Made by a program: the position numbers and the translations under genes
Shown here: positions 27,063 through 36,268 of the stretch, in pieces
Position numbering within the stretch: position 1 is the stretch's first letter
Layout of the letters: each line of letters starts with the position of its first letter
Notes under the pieces: model-generated
The model's database searches: none
Told to the model about the DNA's origin: nothing
Seen by the model: only the letters and a program-made list of their open reading frames with translations
Assembly: GCA_000277545.1 (NCBI GenBank)
Contig: AKXM01000004.1
Coordinates: forward strand, 333,082-397,081
Direction of reading: 5' to 3'
From: Enterobacter sp. Ag1
GTDB taxonomy: Bacteria > Pseudomonadota > Gammaproteobacteria > Enterobacterales > Enterobacteriaceae
DNA length: 64,000 nt

Positions 27063-29735
27063 TTAAGCCGTTTTCTTGGCTTTTTTGTCAGCTTTTGCCG
27101 CTGGTGCCGCTTCTTTAGCCGCAGCACCTTCAACAAACGGACGGCCGTAGTAGGTATCCAGCAGAATCTGTTTCAGTTCAGAAATCAGCGGATAGCGTGG
27201 GTTAGCGCCGGTGCACTGGTCATCAAAGGCATCTTCGGACAGTTTATCCACGTGGGCCAGGAAGTCTGCTTCCTGCACGCCTGCTTCGCGGATGGACTTA
27301 GGAATACCCAGTTCAGCTTTGATTGATTCCAGCCATGCCAGCAGTTTCTCAATCTTAGCCGCGGTACGGTCGCCCGCTGCGGTCAGACCCAGGTGGTCGG
27401 CGATTTCAGCGTAGCGGCGACGAGCCTGTGGGCGGTCGTACTGGCTGAAAGCCGTCTGCTTGGTTGGGTTGTCGTTCGCGTTATAGCGAATAACGTTGGA
27501 GATAAGCAGGGCGTTCGCCAGACCGTGAGGAATGTGGAACTGAGAACCCAGTTTGTGAGCCATGGAGTGGCACACGCCCAGGAAGGCGTTAGCAAACGCG
27601 ATACCGGCGATAGTCGCTGCGTTGTGAACACGTTCACGTGCAACCGGATTTTTAGACCCTTCATTATAGGAAGCTGGCAGGTTTTCTTTCAGCAGTTTGA
27701 GTGCCTGCAGAGCCTGGCCGTCAGAGAATTCGCTTGCCAGGACGGAAACGTAAGCTTCTAGCGCGTGGGTCACGGCATCCAGACCACCAAAGGCGCAGAG
27801 CGACTTAGGCATATCCATCACCAGGTTAGCATCAACAATTGCCATGTCCGGGGTCAGCGCGTAGTCAGCCAGCGGGTATTTCTGGCCGGTTGCATCGTCG
27901 GTAACAACCGCAAACGGTGTAACTTCAGAACCGGTACCGGACGTGGTAGTGACCGCAATCATCTTCGCTTTCACGCCCATTTTCGGGAACTTGTAGATAC
28001 GTTTACGGATATCCATAAAGCGCAGCGCCAGTTCTTCGAAGTGGGTTTCTGGGTGTTCGTACATGACCCACATGATTTTGGCTGCATCCATTGGGGAGCC
28101 GCCGCCCAGCGCAATGATCACGTCTGGTTTGAAGGAGTTTGCCAGTTCAGCACCCTTGCGAACAACGGTTAGCGTAGGGTCAGCTTCAACTTCGAAGAAG
28201 ACTTCGGTTTCTACGCCAGCGGCTTTCAGCACGGAGGTGATCTGATCGGCATAGCCATTATTGAACAGGAAACGGTCGGTCACAATCAGCGCACGTTTGT
28301 GGCCATCAGTAATCACTTCATCCAGCGCAATTGGCAGAGAGCCACGGCGGAAGTAGATAGATTTCGGAAGTTTATGCCACAGCATGTTCTCAGCTCGCTT
28401 AGCAACGGTTTTCTTGTTGATCAGGTGCTTAGGACCCACGTTTTCGGAGATGGAGTTACCGCCCCATGAACCACAACCCAGCGTCAGAGACGGCGCAAGT
28501 TTGAAGTTATACAGGTCACCGATACCCCCCTGAGAAGCCGGAGTGTTAATCAGGATACGTGCGGTCTTCATTTTATCGCCGAAGAACTTAACGCGCGCAG
28601 GCTGGTTGTCCTGGTCGGTATAAAGGCAAGAGGTATGGCCGATACCGCCCATCTCAACCAGTTTCTCCGCTTTTACTACCGCGTCTTCAAAGTTTTTAGC
28701 GCGATACATGGCAAGAGTAGGGGACAGTTTTTCATGAGCAAACGGCTCGGACTCATCGACTGCAGACACTTCACCGATCAGGATTTTGGTGTCTGCTGGT
28801 ACGGTGAAGCCTGCAAGTTCTGCAATTTTGGCTGCCGGCTGGCCCACAATCGCGGCGTTAAGCGCGCCATTCTTCAGGATGATGTCCTGAACGGCTTTCA
28901 GCTCTTTGCCCTGCAGCAGGTAACCGCCGTGGCTGGCGAAACGTTCGCGAACGGCGTTGTATACAGAATCAACAACGATGACGGACTGTTCAGACGCACA
29001 GATAACGCCGTTGTCGAAGGTTTTTGACATCAAAATAGACGCGACAGCACGTTTAACGTCGGCAGTTTCGTCTACCACTACAGGTGTGTTACCTGCGCCT
29101 ACGCCGATAGCCGGTTTACCGGAGCTGTAAGCCGCTTTAACCATGCCAGGGCCACCGGTCGCCAGAATCATGTTGATGTCCGGGTGGTGCATCAGGGCGT
29201 TAGACAGCTCGACGGAAGGTTGATCAATCCAGCCGATCAGATCTTTTGGTGCGCCCGCCGCGATTGCAGCCTGCAGAACAATGTCTGCTGCTTTGTTGGT
29301 TGCATCTTTAGCGCGTGGGTGCGGGGAGAAGATGATCGCGTTACGGGTTTTCAGGCTGATCAGCGATTTGAAAATGGCGGTTGAAGTTGGGTTAGTGGTT
29401 GGCACGATACCGCAGATGATACCGACAGGTTCGGCAATCGTGATGGTACCGAAGGTGTCGTCTTCAGACAGCACACCGCAGGTTTTCTCATCTTTATAAG
29501 CGTTATAGATATATTCAGAAGCGAAGTGGTTTTTAATCACTTTATCTTCGACGATACCCATACCGGATTCAGCGACGGCTAATTTAGCCAGGGGGATTCG
29601 AGCGTCGGCAGCGGCCAGGGCGGCAGCACGGAAAATCTTATCGACTTGCTCTTGAGTAAAGTTGGCATATTCACGCTGGGCTTTCTTTACGCGCTCTACG
29701 AGGGCGTTCAGTTCCGCGACATTAGTTACAGCCAT
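27063..29735 (-). CDS. adhE: Bifunctional acetaldehyde-CoA / alcohol dehydrogenase AdhE
   Basis: An 890-residue fusion. The N-terminal CoA-acylating aldehyde dehydrogenase (about 1-440) has the catalytic Cys in 'FDNGVICASEQ' (about 246); the C-terminal iron-dependent alcohol dehydrogenase (about 450-870) has 'GGGSPMDAAK' for NAD and iron ligands in 'DAVTHALEAYV' and 'CHSMAHKLGSQFHIPHG'. It turns acetyl-CoA to ethanol in fermentation and forms long spirosome filaments. The tail is Lys/Ala-rich ('KADKKAKKTA'). Upstream a CRP-type site is visible. Confidence 0.98.
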   Translation of the reverse strand: MAVTNVAELNALVERVKKAQREYANFTQEQVDKIFRAAALAAADARIPLAKLAVAESGMGIVEDKVIKNHFASEYIYNAYKDEKTCGVLSEDDTFGTITIAEPVGIICGIVPTTNPTSTAIFKSLISLKTRNAIIFSPHPRAKDATNKAADIVLQAAIAAGAPKDLIGWIDQPSVELSNALMHHPDINMILATGGPGMVKAAYSSGKPAIGVGAGNTPVVVDETADVKRAVASILMSKTFDNGVICASEQSVIVVDSVYNAVRERFASHGGYLLQGKELKAVQDIILKNGALNAAIVGQPAAKIAELAGFTVPADTKILIGEVSAVDESEPFAHEKLSPTLAMYRAKNFEDAVVKAEKLVEMGGIGHTSCLYTDQDNQPARVKFFGDKMKTARILINTPASQGGIGDLYNFKLAPSLTLGCGSWGGNSISENVGPKHLINKKTVAKRAENMLWHKLPKSIYFRRGSLPIALDEVITDGHKRALIVTDRFLFNNGYADQITSVLKAAGVETEVFFEVEADPTLTVVRKGAELANSFKPDVIIALGGGSPMDAAKIMWVMYEHPETHFEELALRFMDIRKRIYKFPKMGVKAKMIAVTTTSGTGSEVTPFAVVTDDATGQKYPLADYALTPDMAIVDANLVMDMPKSLCAFGGLDAVTHALEAYVSVLASEFSDGQALQALKLLKENLPASYNEGSKNPVARERVHNAATIAGIAFANAFLGVCHSMAHKLGSQFHIPHGLANALLISNVIRYNANDNPTKQTAFSQYDRPQARRRYAEIADHLGLTAAGDRTAAKIEKLLAWLESIKAELGIPKSIREAGVQEADFLAHVDKLSEDAFDDQCTGANPRYPLISELKQILLDTYYGRPFVEGAAAKEAAPAAKADKKAKKTA

Positions 29736-29957
29736 AATGCTCTCCTGATAATGTTAAACTCTTTTAGTAAATAAGCTGCGCGAGTCGACAGTATAGTCAG
29801 CAGCCACCGAATGCGTGTTTAAGACAAAAAACTGTCATAAAAATGACCTGGATTCATGCGCTGATTTACTAAAAGAGCCTCATCTGAATAAGCCGTGTTA
29901 GTGGAGAAACCTGCTTTTCAGATGTGTCCAAGAGTACTCACTTCTGAGTAGGTTTTT

Positions 29958-29973
29958 CGTGATCTAAATCACA
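29958..29973. promoter_or_regulatory. CRP-type palindrome upstream of adhE
   Basis: CGTGA-TCTAAA-TCACA matches the CRP consensus TGTGA-N6-TCACA at all but one half-site base. It lies 223 bases upstream of the adhE start in the adhE-ychE divergent region. The remainder of 29736-30211 is AT-rich and shows no gene. Confidence 0.5.
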
Positions 29974-30211
29974 ACTAATCGATGCTGACACCATTCAGCA
30001 GGCGCTATCCAGGTGATTGATAAATCTTTAAAAATTTAGTCACAGCAATGTCAAAACAAAGTATCACAAATTCAACATTCGGGTAACAGTTCGTCATGAT
30101 GCTAAAATAAGTTGTTGCAGGCATCGATTAAGCAGGGAAATAGCGTAGCGGCAGGGGTGTTTTTCCATTACATTACGCCTGCTTTTGCTTTGTTCATTTG
30201 CGGAGTTTTGT

Positions 30212-30859
30212 GTGGCTCAATCCTTTTTCGACCTGCCAACCTATATTAAGTTTTTTATCGGGATGTTTGCTCTGGTCAACCCGGTAGGGATCATTCCCGT
30301 ATTTATTAGTATGACCAGTTACCAGAGTGCCGCCGCAAGAAATAAAACCAACCTCACGGCCAACCTCTCGGTGGCGATTATTCTCTGGACCTCACTTTTT
30401 TTGGGTGACGGTATTCTGCAAGTTTTTGGTATTTCAATTGATTCATTCCGCATTGCCGGCGGCATTCTTGTGGTGACCATTGCTATGTCAATGATCAGCG
30501 GCAAGCTGGGTGAAGATAAACAGAATAAGCAAGAGAAATCGGAGAGCGCGATACGCGAAAGCGTGGGGGTTGTTCCCTTGGCATTGCCGTTGATGGCGGG
30601 GCCGGGTGCCATCAGTTCAACGATTGTCTGGGGAAGTCGCTATCACAGCTGGGGGCACCTGCTGGGATTCTCCCTGGCCATTGCGCTGTTTGCATTTTGC
30701 TGTTGGCTGCTGTTCCGCATTGCACCGTGGCTGGTGCGCATACTGGGGCAAACCGGGATCAACGTGATTACCCGTATTATGGGCCTGCTTCTGATGTCTC
30801 TGGGGATCGAATTTATTGTCACCGGGGTCAGGGCTATCTTCCCGGGCCTGACAAGTTAA
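30212..30859 (+). CDS. ychE: MarC-family inner membrane protein YchE
   Basis: A 215-residue membrane protein, the length of E. coli YchE, with about six hydrophobic segments. The GTG start at 30212 has GGAG seven bases ahead; an earlier in-frame ATG at 30185 does not. Signature stretches are 'ALVNPVGIIPVFISMTS' (about 20-36), 'FRIAGGILVVTIAMSMISG' (about 78-96) and 'PLALPLMAGPGAISSTI' (about 119-135). UPF0056/MarC proteins have no proven transport substrate. Confidence 0.93.
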   Translation: MAQSFFDLPTYIKFFIGMFALVNPVGIIPVFISMTSYQSAAARNKTNLTANLSVAIILWTSLFLGDGILQVFGISIDSFRIAGGILVVTIAMSMISGKLGEDKQNKQEKSESAIRESVGVVPLALPLMAGPGAISSTIVWGSRYHSWGHLLGFSLAIALFAFCCWLLFRIAPWLVRILGQTGINVITRIMGLLLMSLGIEFIVTGVRAIFPGLTS

Positions 30860-30880
30860 TTCCGCTGCCGCTTTCAAATG

Positions 30881-30911
30881 AAAAAGCAGAATCTCTATTC
30901 TGCTTTTTTTC
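30881..30911 (+). terminator. Terminator after ychE
   Basis: AGCAGAAT-CTCT-ATTCTGCT with A-run before and seven T after, 22 bases past the ychE stop. Confidence 0.88.
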
Positions 30912-31440
30912 TTTCCGTAGAAGAAAATTTTACCTGCCCGCTATCCTCATTATTGCAAAAGTAAATGCGAATCTTTCATAAGAAAATGCTTTGGAAAACC
31001 GTGTATTAGAGGTTGACGTTGTAACAAGCTGTACAGAAAAGTGGCGATCGAAATGATATTTAGCATCCGTTATGCAATCAGGCTTGCTGCGGGTTTATTG
31101 AGATGATATTAGTAATTCATGCCTTCCCGCAGAGGAATGTGCTAAAAAATAATCAATTGTTAATTTTTTGTGAGTGATGAAGCAGGCGATAAACCGACCT
31201 CCTCTCTAATGCAGTGATAGTATACTAACCCCATGATAATAAAGATTATGATTGGGTTTTTATAAACATCCTTCCTGCATGACGCTCCCCACAATCTCTC
31301 CATAAAAGAGAAATGGTTAACAAATTTGCAAATTGTATTGGCGGGTATCTGAAGCTTTTGATACTTTCCGGGCAAAACAATTCGCTGAAAAATGTTTCTT
31401 TTCTAGATGAGAATGATTTCGCAGCGTAATCATGTCCTGC
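30912..31440. other. AT-rich upstream region of oppA
   Basis: About 530 AT-rich bases with no supported gene. It presumably holds the opp promoter(s). I do not assign boxes. Its right side merges into the GC-rich structured leader at 31454. Confidence 0.45.
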
Positions 31441-31453
31441 GAACCACTAAATC

Positions 31454-31528
31454 ATGGCCGTCGACCACGCAATCGGCGGTAGAAAGAATCGACGTAATGA
31501 GGTCGCCGATCGAGCGGCCCGAAAATAA
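31454..31528 (+). other. Structured oppA leader with possible 24-codon leader peptide
   Basis: Abruptly GC-rich in an AT-rich gap. GGCCG-TCG (31456-31463) pairs with CGA-g-CGGCC (31511-31519), and inside it ATCGGCG (31472-31478) pairs perfectly with CGCCGAT (31504-31510). An open frame of 24 codons covers the whole structure (MAVDHAIGG...AARK, stop TAA at 31526), rich in Arg/Lys/Asp, but without a convincing ribosome site. Further hairpins follow (CCCCTGAGGGG near 31600 and CCGAC-TTTCG-GGTCGG near 31618-31633) before oppA. Whether peptide, RNA structure or both matters cannot be told. Confidence 0.4.
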
Positions 31529-31661
31529 AGTCGGTGATAGCGAAGTAGTAAGGAAAGCAGTATCCCGTACGGACGTTTAACGCTCCTGCGCTGTAAGGGA
31601 CCCCTGAGGGGAAGAGGCCGACTTTCGGGTCGGTAATTATAATGAGTGGAGTACCAACACA

Positions 31662-33293
31662 ATGACAAATATCACTAAAAAAAGCCTGATTGCAGCGGGC
31701 ATTTTAACTGCGCTGATTGCTGGCAATGTCGCGATGGCGGCAGATGTTCCGGCGGGTGTGCAATTGGCAGAGAAACAAGATCTGGTTCGTAACAACGGCT
31801 CAGAACCTCAATCTCTTGATCCGCACAAAATCGAAGGCGTGCCAGAGTCCAATATCAGCCGTGACCTGTTCGAAGGTCTGCTGGTAAGCGATCTGCAGGG
31901 CCACCCGTCTCCGGGTGTCGCAGAGTCCTGGGACAATAAAGATTTTAAAGTCTGGACTTTCCACCTGCGTAAAGACGCGAAATGGTCCAACGGCGAACCT
32001 GTCACCGCGCAGGACTTTGTTTACAGCTGGCAGCGCCTGGCTGACCCGAAAACCGCCTCTCCTTATTCCAGCTACCTGCAATACGGTCACCTGACCAATA
32101 TCGACGATATCATTGCCGGTAAAAAGCCGACCAGCGATCTGGGCGTGAAAGCCATCGATGACCACACTCTGGAAGTCACCCTGAGCGAGCCGGTGCCGTA
32201 CTTCTACAAGCTGCTGGTTCACCCATCCGTTTCTCCGGTACCGAAAGCGACCGTTGAGAAATTCGGCGACAAGTGGACCCAGCCTGCCAACATCGTGACC
32301 AACGGTGCTTACAAATTAAAAGATTGGGTGGTGAACGAGCGTATCGTTCTGGTGCGTAACACCAACTACTGGAATAACGCGAAAACCGTGATTAACCAGG
32401 TGACCTACCTGCCAATCTCTTCTGAAGTAACAGACGTTAACCGCTACCGCAGCGGTGAAATCGACATGACGTATAACAACCTGCCGATTGAGCTGTTCCA
32501 GAAACTGAAAAAAGAAATTCCAACTGAAGTTCACGCCGATCCGTACCTGTGTACTTATTACTACGAGATCAACAACCAGAAAGCACCATTTACCGATCCT
32601 CGCGTTCGTGCGGCGCTGAAACTGGGCCTGGATCGCGACATCATCGTGAACAAAGTGAAAAACCAGGGCGATCTGCCGGCTTATGGTTATACCCCGCCGT
32701 ATACCGATGGCGCGAAACTGACCCCGCCAGAGTGGTTCACCTGGTCTCAGGACAAGCGTAACGAAGAAGCCAAAAAACTGCTGGCTGAAGCAGGTTACAC
32801 CAAAGACAAGCCGCTGACCTTCAACCTGCTGTACAACACCTCCGATCTGCACAAGAAGCTGGCTATCGCCGTGGCGTCTATCTGGCAGAAAAACCTGGGC
32901 GTGAACGTCAAGCTGGAGAACCAGGAGTGGAAAACCTTCCTGGATACCCGTCATCAGGGGACCTTCGACGTGGCGCGTGCGGGCTGGTGTGCGGACTATA
33001 ACGAACCGACTTCCTTCCTGAACACCATGCTGTCCGACAGCTCTAACAACACCGCGCACTATAAGAGCCCGGCGTTCGACAAGATTATTGCCGACACCCT
33101 GAAAGTGACCGACGAAGCCCAGCGTACCGCGCTGTATGAGAAAGCTGAGCAGCAGCTTGATAAAGACTCAGCCATCGTCCCGGTTTACTACTACGTTAAC
33201 GCCCGTCTGGTTAAGCCGTGGGTGGGTGGTTACACCGGTAAAGACCCGATGGATAATGTCTACGTAAGAGACTTGTACATTATCAAACATTAA
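31662..33293 (+). CDS. oppA: Periplasmic oligopeptide-binding protein OppA
   Basis: A 543-residue SBP_bac_5 protein, E. coli length. The signal peptide ends near residue 26 ('GNVAMA|ADVPAG'). The family signature 'LFEGLLVSDLQGHPSPGVAESW' region lies near 68-90. It binds peptides of two to five residues of almost any sequence and passes them to OppBCDF. The C/A-rich stretch around the start (CCAACACAATGAC) is the type of site bound by the sRNA GcvB, which represses oppA in E. coli and Salmonella; that is inference here. Confidence 0.97.
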   Translation: MTNITKKSLIAAGILTALIAGNVAMAADVPAGVQLAEKQDLVRNNGSEPQSLDPHKIEGVPESNISRDLFEGLLVSDLQGHPSPGVAESWDNKDFKVWTFHLRKDAKWSNGEPVTAQDFVYSWQRLADPKTASPYSSYLQYGHLTNIDDIIAGKKPTSDLGVKAIDDHTLEVTLSEPVPYFYKLLVHPSVSPVPKATVEKFGDKWTQPANIVTNGAYKLKDWVVNERIVLVRNTNYWNNAKTVINQVTYLPISSEVTDVNRYRSGEIDMTYNNLPIELFQKLKKEIPTEVHADPYLCTYYYEINNQKAPFTDPRVRAALKLGLDRDIIVNKVKNQGDLPAYGYTPPYTDGAKLTPPEWFTWSQDKRNEEAKKLLAEAGYTKDKPLTFNLLYNTSDLHKKLAIAVASIWQKNLGVNVKLENQEWKTFLDTRHQGTFDVARAGWCADYNEPTSFLNTMLSDSSNNTAHYKSPAFDKIIADTLKVTDEAQRTALYEKAEQQLDKDSAIVPVYYYVNARLVKPWVGGYTGKDPMDNVYVRDLYIIKH

Positions 33294-33304
33294 TGGCAAT
33301 TCGT

Positions 33305-33348
33305 GGGGCAGGACCCACTGGTTTCGGCCGGTGGATAGATTCTGCCCC
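33305..33348 (+). terminator. Intra-operon hairpin between oppA and oppB
   Basis: GGGGCAG (33305-33311) pairs with CTGCCCC (33342-33348), and inside it CCCACTGG-TTTCGG-CCGGTGG forms a second strong stem. There is no good T-run, so partial termination or 3'-end protection of the oppA message is likely, giving more binding protein than permease. Confidence 0.6.
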
Positions 33349-33401
33349 ATCGTGTCTTATTTACATCGCACTGCAAAGGCACAGGCCAGAAGGTACGGGC
33401 A

Positions 33402-34322
33402 ATGTTGAAATTTATTCTACGTCGTTGTCTGGAAGCAATTCCGACACTCTTTATTCTTATCACTATTTCCTTCTTTATGATGCGTCTCGCACCGGGGAGT
33501 CCTTTTACCGGCGAACGTACGCTGCCGCCAGAAGTCATGGCGAACATCGAAGCGAAGTATCACCTTAACGATCCGATCACCACGCAGTATTTCAGCTATT
33601 TAAAACAGCTGGCGCATGGGGATTTTGGGCCGTCGTTTAAATACAAAGACTATTCGGTCAATGACCTGGTGGCCTCCAGCTTCCCGGTATCCGCAAAATT
33701 AGGTGCAGCGGCTTTCATCTTTGCCATTGTGCTGGGTGTGACGGCGGGCGTGGTTGCGGCGCTGAATCAAAACACCAAATGGGATTACACGGTAATGGGC
33801 TTTGCCATGACGGGGGTGGTTATCCCCAGCTTCGTGGTGGCGCCGTTGCTGGTACTGATCTTCGCTATCACCCTTAAATGGCTGCCCGGTGGCGGCTGGA
33901 ACGGGGGGGCGCCGAAGTACATGATACTGCCGATGATAGCCCTGTCTTTGGCGTACATCGCGAGCATCGCGCGTATTACCCGCGGCTCAATGATTGAAGT
34001 CCTGCACTCTAACTTTATCCGCACCGCACGTGCCAAAGGCCTGCCGATGCGTCGTATCGTGCTGCGCCATGCCCTGAAGCCTGCGCTGCTGCCGGTCCTG
34101 TCATACCTCGGACCAGCGTTTGTGGGCATCATCACGGGCTCCATGGTGATTGAAACAATTTATGGCCTGCCGGGCATCGGTCAGCTGTTTGTTAACGGGG
34201 CGCTGAACCGTGACTACTCACTGGTTCTCAGCCTGACCATTTTGGTCGGCGCGCTGACGATTCTGTTCAACGCGGTAGTTGACGTGCTGTATGCCGTTAT
34301 CGACCCGAAAATCCGTTACTAA
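33402..34322 (+). CDS. oppB: Oligopeptide ABC permease OppB
   Basis: A 306-residue membrane protein with six helices. The N-terminus 'MLKFILRRCLEAIPTLFILITISFFMM' is typical of the OppB/DppB family, and the ATPase-coupling EAA loop is 'HSNFIRTARAKGLPMRRIVLRHALKPAL' (about 203-230). It pairs with OppC to form the channel. The start is 108 bases after oppA, with a hairpin between. Confidence 0.96.
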   Translation: MLKFILRRCLEAIPTLFILITISFFMMRLAPGSPFTGERTLPPEVMANIEAKYHLNDPITTQYFSYLKQLAHGDFGPSFKYKDYSVNDLVASSFPVSAKLGAAAFIFAIVLGVTAGVVAALNQNTKWDYTVMGFAMTGVVIPSFVVAPLLVLIFAITLKWLPGGGWNGGAPKYMILPMIALSLAYIASIARITRGSMIEVLHSNFIRTARAKGLPMRRIVLRHALKPALLPVLSYLGPAFVGIITGSMVIETIYGLPGIGQLFVNGALNRDYSLVLSLTILVGALTILFNAVVDVLYAVIDPKIRY

Positions 34323-34337
34323 GCTGGAGTGGCCATA

Positions 34338-35243
34338 ATGTTGACTAAGAAAAACAGCGAGGCGCTGGAAAACTTCAGTGAAAAACTGGAAGTTGAAGGT
34401 CGCAGCCTGTGGCAGGATGCGCGTCGCCGTTTTATCCATAACCGCGCGGCGATCACCAGCCTGTTTGTCCTGGCTCTGATTGCGCTGTTCGTGGCTTTTG
34501 CGCCAGTTCTGTCGCAGTTTACCTACTTTGATACCGACTGGGGCATGATGTCGGCGGCCCCTGATATGGCATCCGGTCACTATTTCGGGACCGATTCGTC
34601 AGGTCGCGATCTGCTGGTGCGTGTTGCCATTGGGGGACGTATCTCCCTTATGGTAGGTATTTCTGCTGCGCTGGTGGCGGTTATTGTCGGGACGCTGTAC
34701 GGCTGCCTGGCCGGCTATCTCGGCGGCAAAATCGACTCCGTGATGATGCGTTTGCTGGAGATCCTGAACTCCTTCCCGTTCATGTTCTTCGTGATCCTGC
34801 TGGTGACCTTCTTCGGGCAAAACATCCTGCTGATCTTCGTGGCTATCGGCATGGTGTCCTGGCTGGACATGGCGCGTATCGTGCGCGGCCAGACCCTGAG
34901 CCTGAAACGCAAAGAGTTCATCGAAGCGGCACACGTAGGCGGTGTTTCGACCATTAACATCGTTCTGCGCCATATAGTGCCGAACGTGTTGGGCGTGGTG
35001 GTGGTTTACGCCTCACTGCTGGTACCTAGCATGATCCTGTTCGAATCTTTCCTGAGTTTCCTGGGCCTAGGCACGCAGGAGCCTCTGAGCAGCTGGGGAG
35101 CGCTGTTAAGCGACGGTGCAAACTCCATGGAGGTATCACCGTGGCTTCTGCTGTTCCCGGCAGGCTTCCTGGTGGTTACGCTGTTCTGTTTTAACTTTAT
35201 CGGCGATGGCCTGCGTGATGCCCTCGACCCGAAAGATCGTTAA
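34338..35243 (+). CDS. oppC: Oligopeptide ABC permease OppC
   Basis: A 301-residue permease with a longer N-terminal cytosolic segment and six helices. 'GTDSSGRDLLVRVAIGGRISLMVG' (about 77-100) and the EAA loop 'KEFIEAAHVGGVSTINIVLRHIVPN' (about 192-216) are family marks. The ATG at 34338 matches E. coli OppC and has TGGAG nearby; a GTG nine bases earlier is less likely. It follows oppB by 15 bases. Confidence 0.96.
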   Translation: MLTKKNSEALENFSEKLEVEGRSLWQDARRRFIHNRAAITSLFVLALIALFVAFAPVLSQFTYFDTDWGMMSAAPDMASGHYFGTDSSGRDLLVRVAIGGRISLMVGISAALVAVIVGTLYGCLAGYLGGKIDSVMMRLLEILNSFPFMFFVILLVTFFGQNILLIFVAIGMVSWLDMARIVRGQTLSLKRKEFIEAAHVGGVSTINIVLRHIVPNVLGVVVVYASLLVPSMILFESFLSFLGLGTQEPLSSWGALLSDGANSMEVSPWLLLFPAGFLVVTLFCFNFIGDGLRDALDPKDR

Positions 35244-35254
35244 GGAGTCCCTCC

Positions 35255-36268
35255 ATGAGTACTATTGAAACCTCTCCGGTGGCCGCTCCACTGAACAAAT
35301 CTGAGGTCCTGCTGGACGTTAAAGACCTGCGTGTGACCTTTGGCACACCCGACGGCGACGTCACGGCAGTAAACGACCTCAACTTTAGCCTGCGTGCCGG
35401 TGAAACCCTTGGCATTGTCGGTGAGTCCGGCTCGGGCAAATCCCAAACGGCCTTCGCGCTGATGGGCCTGCTGGCGGCCAATGGTCGTATCGGCGGCTCT
35501 GCAAAATTCAACGGCAAAGAGATCCTGAACCTGCCGGAGTCGCAGCTTAACCGCCTGCGCGCCGAGCAAATCTCGATGATTTTCCAGGATCCGATGACCT
35601 CGCTGAACCCGTACATGCGTGTGGGCGATCAGCTGATGGAAGTGCTGATGCTGCACAAAAAACTCGGTAAGGCGGAAGCGTTTGAAGAGTCTGTGCGGAT
35701 GCTGGATGCGGTAAAAATGCCTGAAGCGCGGAAGCGTATGCGCATGTTCCCGCACGAGTTCTCCGGCGGGATGCGCCAGCGCGTGATGATTGCCATGGCG
35801 CTGCTGTGTCGGCCAAAACTGCTGATTGCTGACGAACCGACTACCGCACTGGACGTTACCGTTCAGGCGCAGATCATGACGCTGCTGAACGAGCTGAAGC
35901 GTGAGTTCAACACGGCGATCATCATGATCACCCACGACCTGGGCGTTGTGGCCGGGATCTGCGACAAAGTGCTGGTGATGTACGCCGGGCGTACGATGGA
36001 ATACGGCAACGCGCGCGACGTCTTCTACAAGCCGGTACACCCTTACTCCATTGGCCTGTTGAACGCGGTGCCGCGTCTGGATGCGGAAGGTGAATCTCTG
36101 CTGACCATTCCAGGCAACCCGCCGAACCTGCTGCGCCTGCCGCAGGAGTGCCCGTTCCAGCCTCGCTGCCAGTTTGCGATGGAAGCGTGTAATAGTGCTC
36201 CGCCACTGGAGCAGTTTGGTGATGGCCGCCTGCGTGCCTGCTTTAGACCGGTGGAGGAATTAGCATGA
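35255..36268 (+). CDS. oppD: Oligopeptide transport ATPase OppD
   Basis: A 337-residue ABC ATPase: Walker A 'GESGSGKSQT' (about 54-63), signature 'FSGGMRQRVMIA' (about 169-180), Walker B 'LLIADEPTTALD' (about 189-200) and H-loop 'ITHDLG'. The C-terminal oligopeptide/dipeptide extension has cysteines in 'PQECPFQPRCQFAMEAC' (about 291-307) that bind a [4Fe-4S] cluster in relatives. It powers uptake together with OppF and overlaps it by four bases. Confidence 0.97.
   Translation: MSTIETSPVAAPLNKSEVLLDVKDLRVTFGTPDGDVTAVNDLNFSLRAGETLGIVGESGSGKSQTAFALMGLLAANGRIGGSAKFNGKEILNLPESQLNRLRAEQISMIFQDPMTSLNPYMRVGDQLMEVLMLHKKLGKAEAFEESVRMLDAVKMPEARKRMRMFPHEFSGGMRQRVMIAMALLCRPKLLIADEPTTALDVTVQAQIMTLLNELKREFNTAIIMITHDLGVVAGICDKVLVMYAGRTMEYGNARDVFYKPVHPYSIGLLNAVPRLDAEGESLLTIPGNPPNLLRLPQECPFQPRCQFAMEACNSAPPLEQFGDGRLRACFRPVEELA

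Noticed and set aside
31447..31668. Minus-strand 73-codon frame opposite the oppA leader
   Set aside because: No ribosome site or recognisable product; it mirrors the structured leader.
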